The position numbers and the translations under genes are program-made. Below, in pieces: positions 1 through 8,619 of a stretch of DNA of 64,000 nt. Numbering within the stretch: the stretch's first letter is position 1; the number at the start of each line of letters is the position of its first letter. Origin of the DNA: an uncultured Clostridia bacterium (GTDB lineage: Bacteria; Bacillota; Clostridia; Christensenellales; Aristaeellaceae); the NCBI GenBank assembly GCA_937907055.1, contig CALCTW010000132.1, positions 19,558 through 83,557 on the forward strand, in the 5' to 3' direction. Under the pieces are notes generated by a model. It had not been told where the DNA came from and made no database searches. It was given only the letters and a program-made list of their open reading frames with translations.

Positions 1-1560
1 ACCAACGTGGGCAGCATTACCAAGGTGACCGGTGAGATCTATAATGCCTCCGGCGTCAAGGTAAAGTCCATCAATATGTATCCTTACGCCGCCACCTATA
101 ACCTGAGCAATTATTCTTCTTTCTCCACCAACATGCATTTTGATCAGCTGACCCCGGGCAGCTACACCTACAAGCTGACGGCTACAGCCACCAACGGCGC
201 GGTCAGCAATTCCGCCACCCTGGTGCAGGCCGGGTTCTATGTTTCCGGCATCATCACCGCGGCGCCTGCCACTCCCACCCCCGCGCCTGTGGAGCGTACC
301 CCCTACCTGACCATCAGCAATGCCAACTATCCCGGCAACCTGGCCAGAGGCCTCACCTTCTATCTGCGCGGCACCGTCAGCACGGATGTCGGCAGCATCA
401 CCAAGGTAACCGGTGAGATCCTCAACAGCTACGGCACTGTGGTCAAGACCTACACGGTCTACCCCTACCAGTCCAGTTATTCTCTGGAGAGCTACTCCAG
501 CTTCTCTGTCAACCTGGGCTTCAACACCCTTGCTGTCGGCACCTACACCTACCGCCTGACGGCTTCCGCCACCAACGGCTCCAAGAGCACCACCCAGACG
601 CTGGTGCAGGCCGGCTTCAACGTATATAACAACATCACCGCCGCGCCTGTGACCCCCGTTCCCGTCACTGCTCCTCCCACGATTCCCCCTGTGACCGCGC
701 CTCCCACGCCCGTGATCCCCGCGCCTGTCATTTCCGGCAACAGCTTCAACAACCCCGGCTCTCTGGAGGAAGGCACCGGCTTCAACCCCGCCGGTTATGT
801 GTACTGCGACATCGGCCAGATCACCGAGCTTAACTGCTCCGTTTACAATTCCAAGGGCGCGCTGGTGCTGAGCGGCACCGTTTATCCCTACGCCTCCTCC
901 TGCACACTGGGCAGCTACAGCGAGATCACCGGCATGAAGTTCTCTTCTCTCACCGCCGGCAACTACACCTACAAGGTAAGCGCCACCGCCTGGAACGATT
1001 CCCGCTCCACGGTGACCACCGTCTACTCCAAGGGCTTTGTGGTGCGTCAGAAGCCCCAGCCGGTCGAACATTATGTCATCGTCTATCCCAGCGATTACGA
1101 CACCCAGTTCAAGCCCGGTACCGCCAAGAATCCCGATAACGAAAAGCGTTACGAGAACCTGTTCAAGATCATGGACGATGATGTCAAGACTTCCTTCCTC
1201 TGGCTGATCTATCAGTCCGAATACAAGGATGAGGTGCCTGACTTCTCCTTCTCCTTCCCCGGCTCCAGCATCAGCACGATCGGTATCCGCAACGGTTATC
1301 TGCAGGGCAGCTGGGACAACTATGAAGAGAACGCCCGTGTGTACAAGTTTGATGTCGTCATCACCGATGCCTCCGGACGTCAGTACACCGAGACCATCAA
1401 GCTGAATGACACCTACACCAAGGAATATCAGATGCTGGATCTGAGCCGCACCTACACCGATGTCGTCAGCATCGATCTGAGCGCTGTGGAAGTCAAGATC
1501 GGTAAGAAGAGCACCTACAGCTGCTACCTGACCGACGTCCAGTTCTACACCAAGGAATGA
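1..1560 (+). CDS. Repeat-containing surface/secreted protein, C-terminal part (5' end outside window)
   Basis: 519 residues are visible and the frame is open to the left edge, so the start and any signal peptide lie upstream. Three copies of a roughly 110-residue beta-rich module can be seen (about residues 1-85, 100-205 and 245-350). Their shared pattern is GxITKVTGEI, YPY, then LxxGxYTYKLTATAxNG. They are joined by Pro/Thr/Ala-rich linkers such as TPAPVERTP and TPVPVTAPPTIPP. The last ~170 residues form a different, aromatic and Asp-rich domain that could bind carbohydrate or another surface ligand. Linkers and tandem Ig-like modules are typical of extracellular multidomain proteins of gut Firmicutes, for example cell-wall hydrolases. 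No catalytic domain is visible here; one could lie upstream. A terminator follows directly. Confidence 0.75.
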   Translation, partial: TNVGSITKVTGEIYNASGVKVKSINMYPYAATYNLSNYSSFSTNMHFDQLTPGSYTYKLTATATNGAVSNSATLVQAGFYVSGIITAAPATPTPAPVERTPYLTISNANYPGNLARGLTFYLRGTVSTDVGSITKVTGEILNSYGTVVKTYTVYPYQSSYSLESYSSFSVNLGFNTLAVGTYTYRLTASATNGSKSTTQTLVQAGFNVYNNITAAPVTPVPVTAPPTIPPVTAPPTPVIPAPVISGNSFNNPGSLEEGTGFNPAGYVYCDIGQITELNCSVYNSKGALVLSGTVYPYASSCTLGSYSEITGMKFSSLTAGNYTYKVSATAWNDSRSTVTTVYSKGFVVRQKPQPVEHYVIVYPSDYDTQFKPGTAKNPDNEKRYENLFKIMDDDVKTSFLWLIYQSEYKDEVPDFSFSFPGSSISTIGIRNGYLQGSWDNYEENARVYKFDVVITDASGRQYTETIKLNDTYTKEYQMLDLSRTYTDVVSIDLSAVEVKIGKKSTYSCYLTDVQFYTKE

Positions 1561-1580
1561 TCCCCATATCATGATCCTTC

Positions 1581-1612
1581 GCGTCCATCCTTCCCGGATG
1601 GGCGCTTTTTTA
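1581..1612 (+). terminator. Rho-independent terminator of the repeat protein gene
   Basis: GCGTCCATCC (1581-1590) pairs with GGATGGGCGC (1596-1605), with one G-T pair, and is followed by a T run. Confidence 0.85.
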
Positions 1613-1690
1613 ATGCCGGCCCGGCATGGATCACAGGGCGTGTCCGCCGATACAGTACTGGATCAAGCAAGTGAAAAACTGATGTTATTC

Positions 1691-1719
1691 TTGACATTGC
1701 CCCCGTCAGGCATTATACT
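1691..1719 (+). promoter_or_regulatory. Sigma-A-type promoter for the 139-residue membrane protein
   Basis: TTGACA at 1691-1696 and TATACT at 1714-1719 with a 17-base spacer. It lies between the preceding terminator and the AGGAG ribosome binding site before 1757. Confidence 0.85.
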
Positions 1720-1756
1720 GATTTTACAATCAACATCGTTAGGAGTGTGTTCTTCT

Positions 1757-2176
1757 ATGTCAGAAAAGGCTTCCCGCAACTGGTTCGCCGGAAAAGGTTT
1801 CCCGCAGGTCATCTGCTGGCTGCTCTATGCCGTTTCCTTCTTTTGGGGGCTGGTCATCCTGCTGAGCTATGTTTCTCAGGACGCGCAGAAGGGTGTGACT
1901 CCCGTTACGCTTTTCTGGATCTGCGGTCTTCTGTATATGGTTTCTCCCTTCCTCATGTCCGTCTGCACCCGCAAGTATGAGACCGCCGCTCTGAACAAGG
2001 TTCTCCCCTTCGGTGGCTGCATCGTGGCCTGCGCGAATATCGTCGTTGCCGTTTTCATGTTCCTTCAGGCCTATGAGCCCGCCTCTGCCTGCATCATCAG
2101 CGGTGTGGTCGGCGTCCTGTGCATGCCCGTCAGTCTGGCGCTGCACATCCTGTGCCTCGGCCTTTTCAAGAAATAA
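1757..2176 (+). CDS. Small four-helix membrane protein, unknown function
   Basis: 139 residues. The ATG at 1757 is preferred over upstream in-frame starts because the promoter at 1691-1719 and the ribosome binding site AGGAG (1741-1745) lie just before it. After a short basic N-terminus (MSEKASRNWFAGKGF) there are four hydrophobic segments at about residues 16-38, 50-68, 81-104 and 110-133. Cys residues lie in the second to fourth segments. I do not recognise the family. It is transcribed alone, between two terminators. Confidence 0.75.
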   Translation: MSEKASRNWFAGKGFPQVICWLLYAVSFFWGLVILLSYVSQDAQKGVTPVTLFWICGLLYMVSPFLMSVCTRKYETAALNKVLPFGGCIVACANIVVAVFMFLQAYEPASACIISGVVGVLCMPVSLALHILCLGLFKK

Positions 2177-2191
2177 ATTCCGTCACTGTAG

Positions 2192-2226
2192 CAGATCACC
2201 GTTTTCAAGCCGGTGATCTGTTTTTT
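2192..2226 (+). terminator. Terminator of the small membrane protein gene
   Basis: CAGATCACC (2192-2200) and GGTGATCTG (2212-2220) form a perfect 9-pair stem followed by TTTTTT. Confidence 0.9.
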
Positions 2227-2236
2227 ATATTCAAAA

Positions 2237-2272
2237 AGACTGTGCAAGCGTTCATCACGCTCACACAGTCTT
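2237..2272 (-). terminator. Terminator of uxaA
   Basis: AGACTGTG near 2237 and CACAGTCT near 2263-2270 form a stem with a second AGCG/CGCT helix inside. On the - strand a T-rich tract follows. It lies directly downstream of the uxaA stop. Confidence 0.7.
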
Positions 2273-2286
2273 ATTTTTTGCTTTTT

Positions 2287-3759
2287 TTACAGGGTCACGC
2301 CTTTTTTCCAGATGGCCATGTCCTCGCACTCGTTGTTTTCCGCCATGGTCTCCCTGCCTTCGGCGGTTTGAAGCACCAACTGCAGTAGCTGTTCGCCCAG
2401 CGTATCCAGCGGTGTGCCCTCCGTGACCAGCGCGCCGGCATTGAAGTCGATCCACGCGTGCTTCTTCTGCGCCAGCGGTGTATTGCTGGCGATCTTCAGC
2501 GTGGGCACGGGCGCGCTGAAGGGCGTGCCGCGACCGGTGGAGAACAGGATCAGCTGCGCGCCGCTGGCTGCCAGCGCCGTGGAGGCGATCAGGTCATTGC
2601 CGGGGGCGCAGAGCAGGTTCAATCCGGGGGTCTTCACGCTCTCGCCGTAGTTCAGCACGCCGCGCACATACGCGGTGCCGCTCTTCTGCGTGCAGCCCAG
2701 GCTCTTGTCCTCCAGCGTGGTAATGCCGCCGGCCTTGTTTCCGGGGCTGGGGTTCTCATACACCGGCAGGCCGTGTTTGGTGTAATAGGCCTTAAAGTCA
2801 TTGATCAGGCTTACGGTCTTATTGAACAGGGCTTCATCCGGGCAGCGCGCCATCAGCAGGGTCTCCGCGCCGAACATCTCCGGCACCTCGGTCAGCATGG
2901 TGCTGCCGCCGTACGCGCCCAGCAGATCGCTGAAGCGGCCGATGACCGGGTTGGCCGTAATGCCGCTCAGGCCGTCGCTGCCGCCGCACTTGAGGCCCAC
3001 CACCAGCTTATCCATCCCGACCGGCACGCGCTTTTCTTCCGCCGCGCGGTCGATCAGTTCACGAAGCACTGCCATCGCGGCTTCGTATTCATCCTCATGA
3101 TCCTGGCTGATCAGGAAACGCACGCGTTCCTCATCCACATTCTCCATGTGCGCGCGGATCTGATCCACACCGCTGTTCTCGCAGCCAAGGCCCAGCACCA
3201 GCACACCGCCGGCATTGGGATGGCACGCCAGACGCGCCAGAATGGTGCGGGTGTCCTCCTGATCATCGCCCAGCTGGCTGCAGCCGTAGGGATGCGGGAA
3301 GGCCAGCACCTTCTTCACGCTGCCGTGCACATAAGCCTGCGCGTCCCGCGCCAGTTTTTTCGCCACGCCGTTCACACAGCCCACTGTTGGAATGATCCAG
3401 ATATCATTGCGGATACCGGCGCGTCCGTCCTTACGGGGATAGCCCATGAAGGTGCCCGCTTTCTTTTCCGGCACCGGGCATTCCACCGGCTGATAGGTAT
3501 ATTCCAGACCGTCGCTCAGGCCGGTCTTCAGGTTATGCGTATGCACATGGGTACCGGCGGGGATATCCTCCTTCGCGATACCGATCGGCGCGCCGTACTT
3601 GATCACCTTTTCCCCTGCTTTGATATCACGCAGCGCGGCCTTATGCCCTTGTGGGATCTCCATCTGCAGGGTGATGCCCAGCACATTCTCTCCCTTGCTC
3701 AGCGGACGCAGCGCCACCGCCACATCATCGCCGTCATTGATGCGAAGCACATCCAGCAT
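2287..3759 (-). CDS. uxaA: Altronate dehydratase (altronate hydrolase)
   Basis: 490 residues, the usual length for UxaA. It converts D-altronate to 2-keto-3-deoxygluconate, the third step of galacturonate breakdown, in the cytoplasm. The N-terminal ~95 residues are an SAF-type domain (INDGDDVAVALRPL, THNLKTGLSD). The rest is the galactarate/altronate dehydratase core, with GYPRKDGRAGIRN near residue 105 and Cys/His/Gly motifs such as HPYGCSQLGDD, LGLGCENSGVD and LKCGGSDGLSGI, of the kind that hold the metal site. An AAGGAG ribosome binding site precedes the ATG. It follows uxaB in the same direction, 134 bases downstream, with a hairpin in the gap, so the two probably form one transcript. No uxaC (isomerase) is present in the window. 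Confidence 0.93.
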   Translation of the reverse strand: MLDVLRINDGDDVAVALRPLSKGENVLGITLQMEIPQGHKAALRDIKAGEKVIKYGAPIGIAKEDIPAGTHVHTHNLKTGLSDGLEYTYQPVECPVPEKKAGTFMGYPRKDGRAGIRNDIWIIPTVGCVNGVAKKLARDAQAYVHGSVKKVLAFPHPYGCSQLGDDQEDTRTILARLACHPNAGGVLVLGLGCENSGVDQIRAHMENVDEERVRFLISQDHEDEYEAAMAVLRELIDRAAEEKRVPVGMDKLVVGLKCGGSDGLSGITANPVIGRFSDLLGAYGGSTMLTEVPEMFGAETLLMARCPDEALFNKTVSLINDFKAYYTKHGLPVYENPSPGNKAGGITTLEDKSLGCTQKSGTAYVRGVLNYGESVKTPGLNLLCAPGNDLIASTALAASGAQLILFSTGRGTPFSAPVPTLKIASNTPLAQKKHAWIDFNAGALVTEGTPLDTLGEQLLQLVLQTAEGRETMAENNECEDMAIWKKGVTL

Positions 3760-3812
3760 ACCATTTGCTCCTTCCGGGCCCCTCCGCTTTTTTGAAGGGG
3801 GCTCTTGTCAAA

Positions 3813-3840
3813 CGGGGATGTCTCATCCGAAACATCCCCG
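3813..3840 (-). other. Intercistronic hairpin between uxaB and uxaA
   Basis: CGGGGATGT (3813-3821) pairs perfectly with ACATCCCCG (3832-3840). On the - strand only three T residues follow, so it is more likely an mRNA-stabilising or partial-termination element than a full terminator. Confidence 0.6.
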
Positions 3841-3893
3841 TTTCTGTATTTTTGTTCATCCTGCCATGCAGGAGCGCGGTTCTGTTTTCCCGA

Positions 3894-5363
3894 TCACTTC
3901 AGCAGATCTTCCAGCGCCTTCTGCATGCCGCGTTCCGCGATCTTCTGCAGGCTGTCGGCGATCGCCTGTTCCATGCCGGGAACAGCGGTCAGATCCTGAC
4001 CCCAGAATTCCGTGTTGCTCAGCACCTTCTTCGCCTTTTCGGCCGGGCTGTCATTCAGGATGCCGCCAAAGAAGCGCAGCGCGCTCTCGTCATCCTTGAT
4101 CATGTAGTTTTCATCGCCGCGCACACCGGTCAGCGCGCCGTCCGTCAGATCAGCCGCCTTGGGGGTGGTGTAGAAGGCGATCAGCGCCGCCAGGGAGAAG
4201 GTCATGCATACGGGCAGCTTGCCCTCGTTCTTCACATAATCCAGCAGGCTGGGCATGCAGCGGGCGCGCCACTTGCTCACGCTGTTGAGCGCGATGGCCA
4301 GCAGCATGTGCTTCACAAAGGGATTGCGGAAGCGCATGATGACGGCATCGGCGAAAGAGAGCAGATCCTCCTTCGGCAGGGTCAGGGTGGGGATGACTTC
4401 TTCAAAGATCACCTGACGGATGTACTTCATCATCAGTTCGTCATCCATGCTCTGACCCACGGTGTCATTGCCCTTCAGATAGCTGGCCAGCACCATGCTG
4501 GTGTGCGCGCCGTTCAGGATGCGCACCTTGCGCTGCTTGTAGGGCTTCTGATTGGGCGTGAAGATGACAGGCAGCCCGGCCTTGGCGAAGGGCAGCTCAT
4601 CGCTCAGATCCTTCTTGCTTTCGATGACCCACAGCGCGAAGGGCTCGCCGGTCACGATCAGCTCATCGCGGTAGCCCCACTTTTCCCACAGCTGTTCATC
4701 CTCGCCGCGGGGATAGCCGGTAATGATGCGGTCCACCAGCGTGCTGGTGAACACACAGGCCTCCTCCAGCCACTGCAGGAAGCGGTCACCCAGCTCCCAG
4801 CGCTTGGCCAGTTTGATCACGCACTCGTGCAGCACGATGCCGTTATCGTCGATCAGCTCCACCGGCAGAATGACCAGGCCCTTGTCCGCGGCATAGTCAA
4901 AATGCTTCGCGCGCTCGTACAGGAACTGGCACAGCTTGGCCGGGTAGCTCGCGGGCGGCATCATATCGATGGTATCGGTCTCGCTGTACACGATACCCGC
5001 TTCCGTGGTATTGCTGATGATATAGCGCAGGCTTTCCTCCCGCGCGTAGGAAATGTATTTGTCATAGTCCGCGTAGCAGTCCACCGTGCCGGCAATGCTG
5101 GTGATCACGCGCTCGATCTGCTTCGGCTCACCGTCCACCATGCCGCGCAGCGCCACGGTGTACACATTCTGCTGATCGTTAAAACGCTGCAGGCTGCCCA
5201 TATTGATGGGCTTCACCAGCACGATATTGCCGCCGAACAGCCCCTGCTCATTGAGAATATCCAGCATATAATCGGCAAAGCCGCGCAGGAAATTGCCTTC
5301 CCCGAACTGCAGCACTTTGACCGGACGTTCCACTGTCTGATAGACTTCATTGATGCGTTTCAT
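3894..5363 (-). CDS. uxaB: Tagaturonate reductase (altronate oxidoreductase)
   Basis: 489 residues. It reduces D-tagaturonate to D-altronate with NADH in galacturonate catabolism and belongs to the polyol-specific long-chain dehydrogenase family. The start MKRINEVYQTVERPVKVLQF is chosen because a GGAGG site precedes it; the frame extends upstream but crosses the promoter. The dinucleotide-binding motif LQFGEGNFLRGFADYMLD is at about residues 17-34. The substrate-domain pattern KVRILNGAHTSMVLASYLKG is in the middle and is characteristic of UxaB/UxuB. It is followed by uxaA and divergent from a LacI-type regulator. Its promoter (5407-5435) overlaps an operator-like palindrome, so sugar-responsive repression is expected. 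Confidence 0.93.
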   Translation of the reverse strand: MKRINEVYQTVERPVKVLQFGEGNFLRGFADYMLDILNEQGLFGGNIVLVKPINMGSLQRFNDQQNVYTVALRGMVDGEPKQIERVITSIAGTVDCYADYDKYISYAREESLRYIISNTTEAGIVYSETDTIDMMPPASYPAKLCQFLYERAKHFDYAADKGLVILPVELIDDNGIVLHECVIKLAKRWELGDRFLQWLEEACVFTSTLVDRIITGYPRGEDEQLWEKWGYRDELIVTGEPFALWVIESKKDLSDELPFAKAGLPVIFTPNQKPYKQRKVRILNGAHTSMVLASYLKGNDTVGQSMDDELMMKYIRQVIFEEVIPTLTLPKEDLLSFADAVIMRFRNPFVKHMLLAIALNSVSKWRARCMPSLLDYVKNEGKLPVCMTFSLAALIAFYTTPKAADLTDGALTGVRGDENYMIKDDESALRFFGGILNDSPAEKAKKVLSNTEFWGQDLTAVPGMEQAIADSLQKIAERGMQKALEDLLK

Positions 5364-5390
5364 ATTACGCCCTCCTCTGTCTCCGCGCCA

Positions 5391-5404
5391 TGTAAGCGCT
5401 ACCA
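5391..5404 (-). promoter_or_regulatory. LacI-family operator (cre-like) in the uxaB promoter
   Basis: TGTAAGCGCTACCA on the + strand is a partial palindrome of the LacI-family type. It begins two bases downstream of the uxaB -10 box, so a bound repressor would cover the transcription start. It also fits the CcpA cre consensus WTGNAANCGNWNNCW. A closely related site lies at 44433-44446. Confidence 0.6.
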
Positions 5405-5406
5405 TT

Positions 5407-5435
5407 ATTCTATTCTGTTTTTTCCCCTCCGTCAA
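5407..5435 (-). promoter_or_regulatory. uxaBA promoter
   Basis: Read on the - strand: TTGACG (5435-5430), 17-base spacer, TAGAAT (5412-5407). Confidence 0.8.
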
Positions 5436-5485
5436 GAACAAAATACACACTTTTCGCCTTATCTGGGCGGATTTAAAAATAATTC

Positions 5486-5514
5486 TTGCAGTTTTTGCTG
5501 AAACAAACTATAAT
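5486..5514 (+). promoter_or_regulatory. Promoter of the LacI-type regulator gene
   Basis: TTGCAG (5486-5491), 17-base spacer, TATAAT (5509-5514). A TGTAAGC half-site at 5519-5525, just after the -10 box, may allow autoregulation. Confidence 0.75.
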
Positions 5515-5572
5515 ATTATGTAAGCAATATACGTAAGTGATTACGAAAATTGTTCCATCAAAGGAGTCCTTC

Positions 5573-6577
5573 ATGAATATTTACGAAGTTGCCAAACGGG
5601 CCGGTGTGTCCACCGCCACCATTTCCCGCGTTCTCAATAACGCCCCCGGTGTCTCTCCGGACACCCGCGCCAAGGTGCGCGCCGTCATGGAGGAGTGCGA
5701 TTATCAGCCCAATGCCTTCGCCCGCGGCCTCGGTCTCAACACCATGAGCACCATCGGCCTCATGTGCGCCGATGTGGCCGATCCCTATCTCGCCCGCGCC
5801 GTCTCCTATCTGGAAAAGGCCTTCCGCGAAAAGGGCTACGACAGCTTCCTGTGCTGCTCCGGCCGCGCGTGGAACACCCGCAAAAGTTATATGGAAATGG
5901 TCCTCAACCGCCGTGTGGACGGCGTGGTGCTCATCGGCAGCCACTTTGTTGAAAACGATAAAAAGAAAAACGCCTACATCCTCGACGCGGCGCAGCATGT
6001 GCCCGTGCTGATGATCGGCGGCGCGCTGGACGCCCCCGGCGTATACAGCGTGCTGTGCGATGACACCGCCGGCATGGAAAGCATGACCGGCCTCGTGCTT
6101 GAAAACGGCGCGAAACACCCGGTCTTTCTGTACAGCCACGCCTCCTATTCCGGCCTCCGCAAGCTGAAGGGCTTTGAACAGGCCTGCCGCCGCGCGGGCA
6201 TCGATATCCCCGAGGAGGCCAAGGCCCACCTGTGCAGCGGCAATGACACGCTGGATCAGGTCTCCCGCACGCTGGATGAGATCCACACCCGTTACGCGTT
6301 CGATGCCATCATCGCCAGTGAAGATCTCATCGCCGTCGGCGCCGTCAAGTATTGCAAAAAGCACGGCCTCCGCGTGCCGGAGGATGTGCAGGTCACCGGC
6401 TATAACGACAGCGACATCGCCCGCGCCTGCGAGCCGGAGATCACCTCCCTCGATAACAAGCTTCCCTCCCTCTGCCAGCGCTGCGTGGATACCATGATGA
6501 GCGCCCTGAAGAAGGAAGAAGTCCCCAAGCAGACCGTCTTCTCCGGCGAGATCCAGAAACGCCGGAGCACAAAGTAA
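5573..6577 (+). CDS. LacI/GalR-family transcriptional regulator
   Basis: 334 residues. The ATG at 5573 follows AAGGAG at 5561-5566. The N-terminus is a classic LacI helix-turn-helix with hinge helix (IYEVAKRAGVSTATISRVLN, then YQPNAFARGL). It is followed by a periplasmic-binding-protein-like sensor domain (STIGLMCADVADPY near residue 60, DAIIASEDLIAVGAVKYCKK near 250). It is divergent from uxaBA with a 209-base shared control region, so it is probably the repressor of those genes, inactivated by a uronate or a pathway intermediate. The effector is inferred from position only. The matching operator at 44433-44446 suggests a second target. Confidence 0.88.
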   Translation: MNIYEVAKRAGVSTATISRVLNNAPGVSPDTRAKVRAVMEECDYQPNAFARGLGLNTMSTIGLMCADVADPYLARAVSYLEKAFREKGYDSFLCCSGRAWNTRKSYMEMVLNRRVDGVVLIGSHFVENDKKKNAYILDAAQHVPVLMIGGALDAPGVYSVLCDDTAGMESMTGLVLENGAKHPVFLYSHASYSGLRKLKGFEQACRRAGIDIPEEAKAHLCSGNDTLDQVSRTLDEIHTRYAFDAIIASEDLIAVGAVKYCKKHGLRVPEDVQVTGYNDSDIARACEPEITSLDNKLPSLCQRCVDTMMSALKKEEVPKQTVFSGEIQKRRSTK

Positions 6578-6593
6578 ACTATCTATCATCCAT

Positions 6594-6632
6594 CGCCCTG
6601 TTCCTCGTTTTTCGGGGAACGGGGCGTTTTCA
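6594..6632 (+). terminator. Terminator of the LacI-type regulator gene
   Basis: CGCCCTGTTCC (6594-6604) pairs with GGAACGGGGCG (6616-6626) with one G-T pair, followed by TTTT. Confidence 0.85.
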
Positions 6633-7046
6633 TAACTATGTACTCGGCATGATCTTTCCTCTTATGATATACCTCTCATCCCCCGTCCTCATCTCTCCTT
6701 CCACGATGATGTTCGCCTTTCTTTCATACATCCCTGAATTCTAAAGTCTTTCACAGTTAAGAATAGATCCATTTATTGAATACACAGAACAAAAGAGATC
6801 ATGAACAAACTCGCAAGCGCGTTCACGACCTCTTTTATCTTAAAGATCATTGATTTGATTATTCTTCTTATTCTGAATTTCCTTCACTTGACTATCTGTG
6901 TATGTAATATAACACAAATCAACAGTATAGTACCAAGTGTACATCTACATATGTTGGTAATTATACAGCTCAATTTTAACATTATACTATGGACTTGTAT
7001 ACACATATGGTAACTCAAGGTATCCCTCATTGAGCACATATTGTTC
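6633..7046. other. AT-rich gene-free spacer with a hairpin terminator
   Basis: There is no convincing gene. A long imperfect hairpin lies at 6791-6836: AAAAGAGATCATGAAC pairs with GTTCACGACCTCTTTT. It probably terminates the - strand island transcript coming from 7047. Base composition drops sharply from the GC-rich DNA to the left, and the drop continues to about 8.9 kb. Confidence 0.6.
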
Positions 7047-7526
7047 CTATGCTTCTAAAGCTGCCGGTCCTTTAATGATGAAGTGTTTCCCGTTAACGAA
7101 TCCTATACGATTTGAAAGCCCGGTTAGATGGCTATAATATCCGACAGAATAGTTATCAGAGTACTTTTTCAGAATACTTCTGACAAGACTAATCCACGCT
7201 TCATTCATAGCCGTATCATTTCCAAAGTCATCACCATTAAAGTGGTATCTTGTCTCAACTAATACAGATTTTCCATCACGTTTTTCGAAGCGGTATTCAA
7301 TAAATGAATCATCAAAACCCGCAACAGTTCCGACTGGAGTTTTGTAAACCTCATAGTCTGCTCCAACCTTTACTTTTGTTATACTGGATTTGGCTTTCAC
7401 CTCTTCTACAGTATCGAAAAACTTTATTCCCCCTGGGAACGTAACATCATATGTATCGGCAGAAACACCGGAGATAAATGTACTTATTACAACAATGATC
7501 AATAAGAAAGAGACTGATTTCTTCAT
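7047..7526 (-). CDS. Small secreted protein, unknown function
   Basis: 159 residues, AT-rich. There is a clear signal peptide (MKKSVSFLLIIVVISTFISGVSA) and a good AAGAAAGGA ribosome binding site. The mature part has YDVTFPGGIKFFDTVEEVKAK, a pattern seen in small secreted proteins where a mutable 'size' or force-field-like value is compared, followed by mixed beta/alpha sequence (YEVYKTPVGTVAGFDDSFIEYRFE). I do not recognise the family. It follows the TAG-interrupted secreted protein gene by 20 bases and is probably co-transcribed with it. It ends in TAG, the only intact gene I found in the window that does, so TAG does act as a stop here. Confidence 0.7.
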   Translation of the reverse strand: MKKSVSFLLIIVVISTFISGVSADTYDVTFPGGIKFFDTVEEVKAKSSITKVKVGADYEVYKTPVGTVAGFDDSFIEYRFEKRDGKSVLVETRYHFNGDDFGNDTAMNEAWISLVRSILKKYSDNYSVGYYSHLTGLSNRIGFVNGKHFIIKGPAALEA

Positions 7527-7546
7527 GTTATTCCTTTCTTTGAGGA

Positions 7547-8050
7547 TCAGACAGTACTTAAGTTGAGATTATAGAAATACTGATCGATAACATCATTCCA
7601 CTCCAAAGCAAAGTACATGTCAAACAAACCCTGGCGTTTCATATCATTCATTATATTGGTAGGTGTCATGTGTAATCCTGTCGTATCATAAATATCCCAG
7701 CATATTTCGCGGTTCTTTGTGTAAGGATAATAAATGATGATCAGTACATCTTCGTCCGTGTAGAAATAACAGGTAACACTCTTTTCCGCTTTGTTCATGG
7801 AAACAAATATACTACAGCTTGGCATCATATAGGACAAAAACTCTTTATTATTTCGTATGTTGTTAAGCTATATCATCGATAAAGCAGTAAACAAAGCACC
7901 CCGACTATACCACGCTTCATGTGATGCATCAACTAAACTCAAGATAGACGAATAGAATTCTCCACTTGTTTGGTTTTCGGCTGTGGCTTGAGCGCCAAGG
8001 CAAAAGCCCATAGAAAGAACAACCACTAACATCAAAGATAAAAATCTCAT
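7547..8050 (-). pseudogene. Secreted protein gene interrupted by an in-frame TAG
   Basis: From an ATG at 8050 with a GGAGG site, the frame encodes a signal peptide (MRFLSLMLVVVLSMGFCLGAQA) and about 38 further residues. It then meets TAG at 7868-7870 (codon 61). The same frame continues without another stop for 106 codons to TGA at 7547-7549 (including MMPSCSIFVSMNKAEKSVTC and YFYTDEDVLIIIYYPYTKNR). With the TAG read as an amino acid the product would be a coherent secreted protein of 167 residues, similar in size to its neighbour at 7047-7526. It is most simply a nonsense-mutated gene; readthrough, or a separate restart at TTG 7837, is possible. Family not recognised. Confidence 0.6.
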
Positions 8051-8159
8051 GAATAATATCCTCCATAATCTGTTACTGTTCATTAAGACTACAAATCTCT
8101 TTTCTATCATCGTCTGCGAATCAATATGCTAAGAAAAACCCTTTCTTCAATAAGAATCC

Positions 8160-8537
8160 TCACAGGTGTCCATTCGCGCGAGCCACAAGAGCCGCAATGA
8201 TCAAGCCTAACTCTCCAATAGTAAAGATAATCGAGAAGACAAAGCCCAGTGTGCTAAGTTTGTGTGCCGCTTTAGTCTTTCCAAAGTAGCCACCGGCAAT
8301 CTTAGCGGCTTGAGCTGCCCTTATTCTTCCGACTAAGCCAAAAATAAGTCCAAGAATCATGATCTCGAAAAAGATGAGGGACAAAATCCCCATCTTCAGC
8401 CCGGAAGATGCATAGAGATTAATCTTAGCAGAAGAATTCTGCTCCGGTTCCGGACTTGAGACCTTCTGTCTCACCCCACATCCCGAACAAATCATCTCGC
8501 CTTCTTCCATTTGCCTTCCACAGCTTGAGCATCGCAT
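8160..8537 (-). CDS. Zinc-ribbon membrane protein (DUF4190-like)
   Basis: 125 residues. The N-terminal zinc ribbon is CSSCGRQMEEGEMICSGCG (residues 3-21), with two CxxC pairs. A short linker is followed by two hydrophobic segments (about 48-70 and 94-118) separated by a basic loop. This layout is common in small Firmicutes membrane proteins of unknown role that may sense or organise other factors. A GGAGG site precedes the ATG. Its promoter (8591-8619) overlaps repeated GAGATA sites, so the XRE protein at 8671 probably represses it. It lies in the AT-rich island. Confidence 0.75.
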   Translation of the reverse strand: MRCSSCGRQMEEGEMICSGCGVRQKVSSPEPEQNSSAKINLYASSGLKMGILSLIFFEIMILGLIFGLVGRIRAAQAAKIAGGYFGKTKAAHKLSTLGFVFSIIFTIGELGLIIAALVARANGHL

Positions 8538-8590
8538 AGCATATTCCTCCTTTGTCGATTTATAGCAAGTTATTTCCTATCGCTAACCAC

Positions 8591-8619
8591 ATATTATCTC
8601 TATTTGAGATAATTGTCAA
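8591..8619 (-). promoter_or_regulatory. Promoter of the zinc-ribbon gene (- strand)
   Basis: Read on the - strand: TTGACA (8619-8614), 17-base spacer, TAATAT (8596-8591). The inverted repeat at 8603-8628 covers the -35 box and most of the spacer. Confidence 0.75.

Noticed and set aside
6801..7013. A 70-codon hydrophobic open frame
   Set aside because: Its start lies inside a terminator stem, it has no ribosome binding site, and the hydrophobicity follows from AT-rich DNA.
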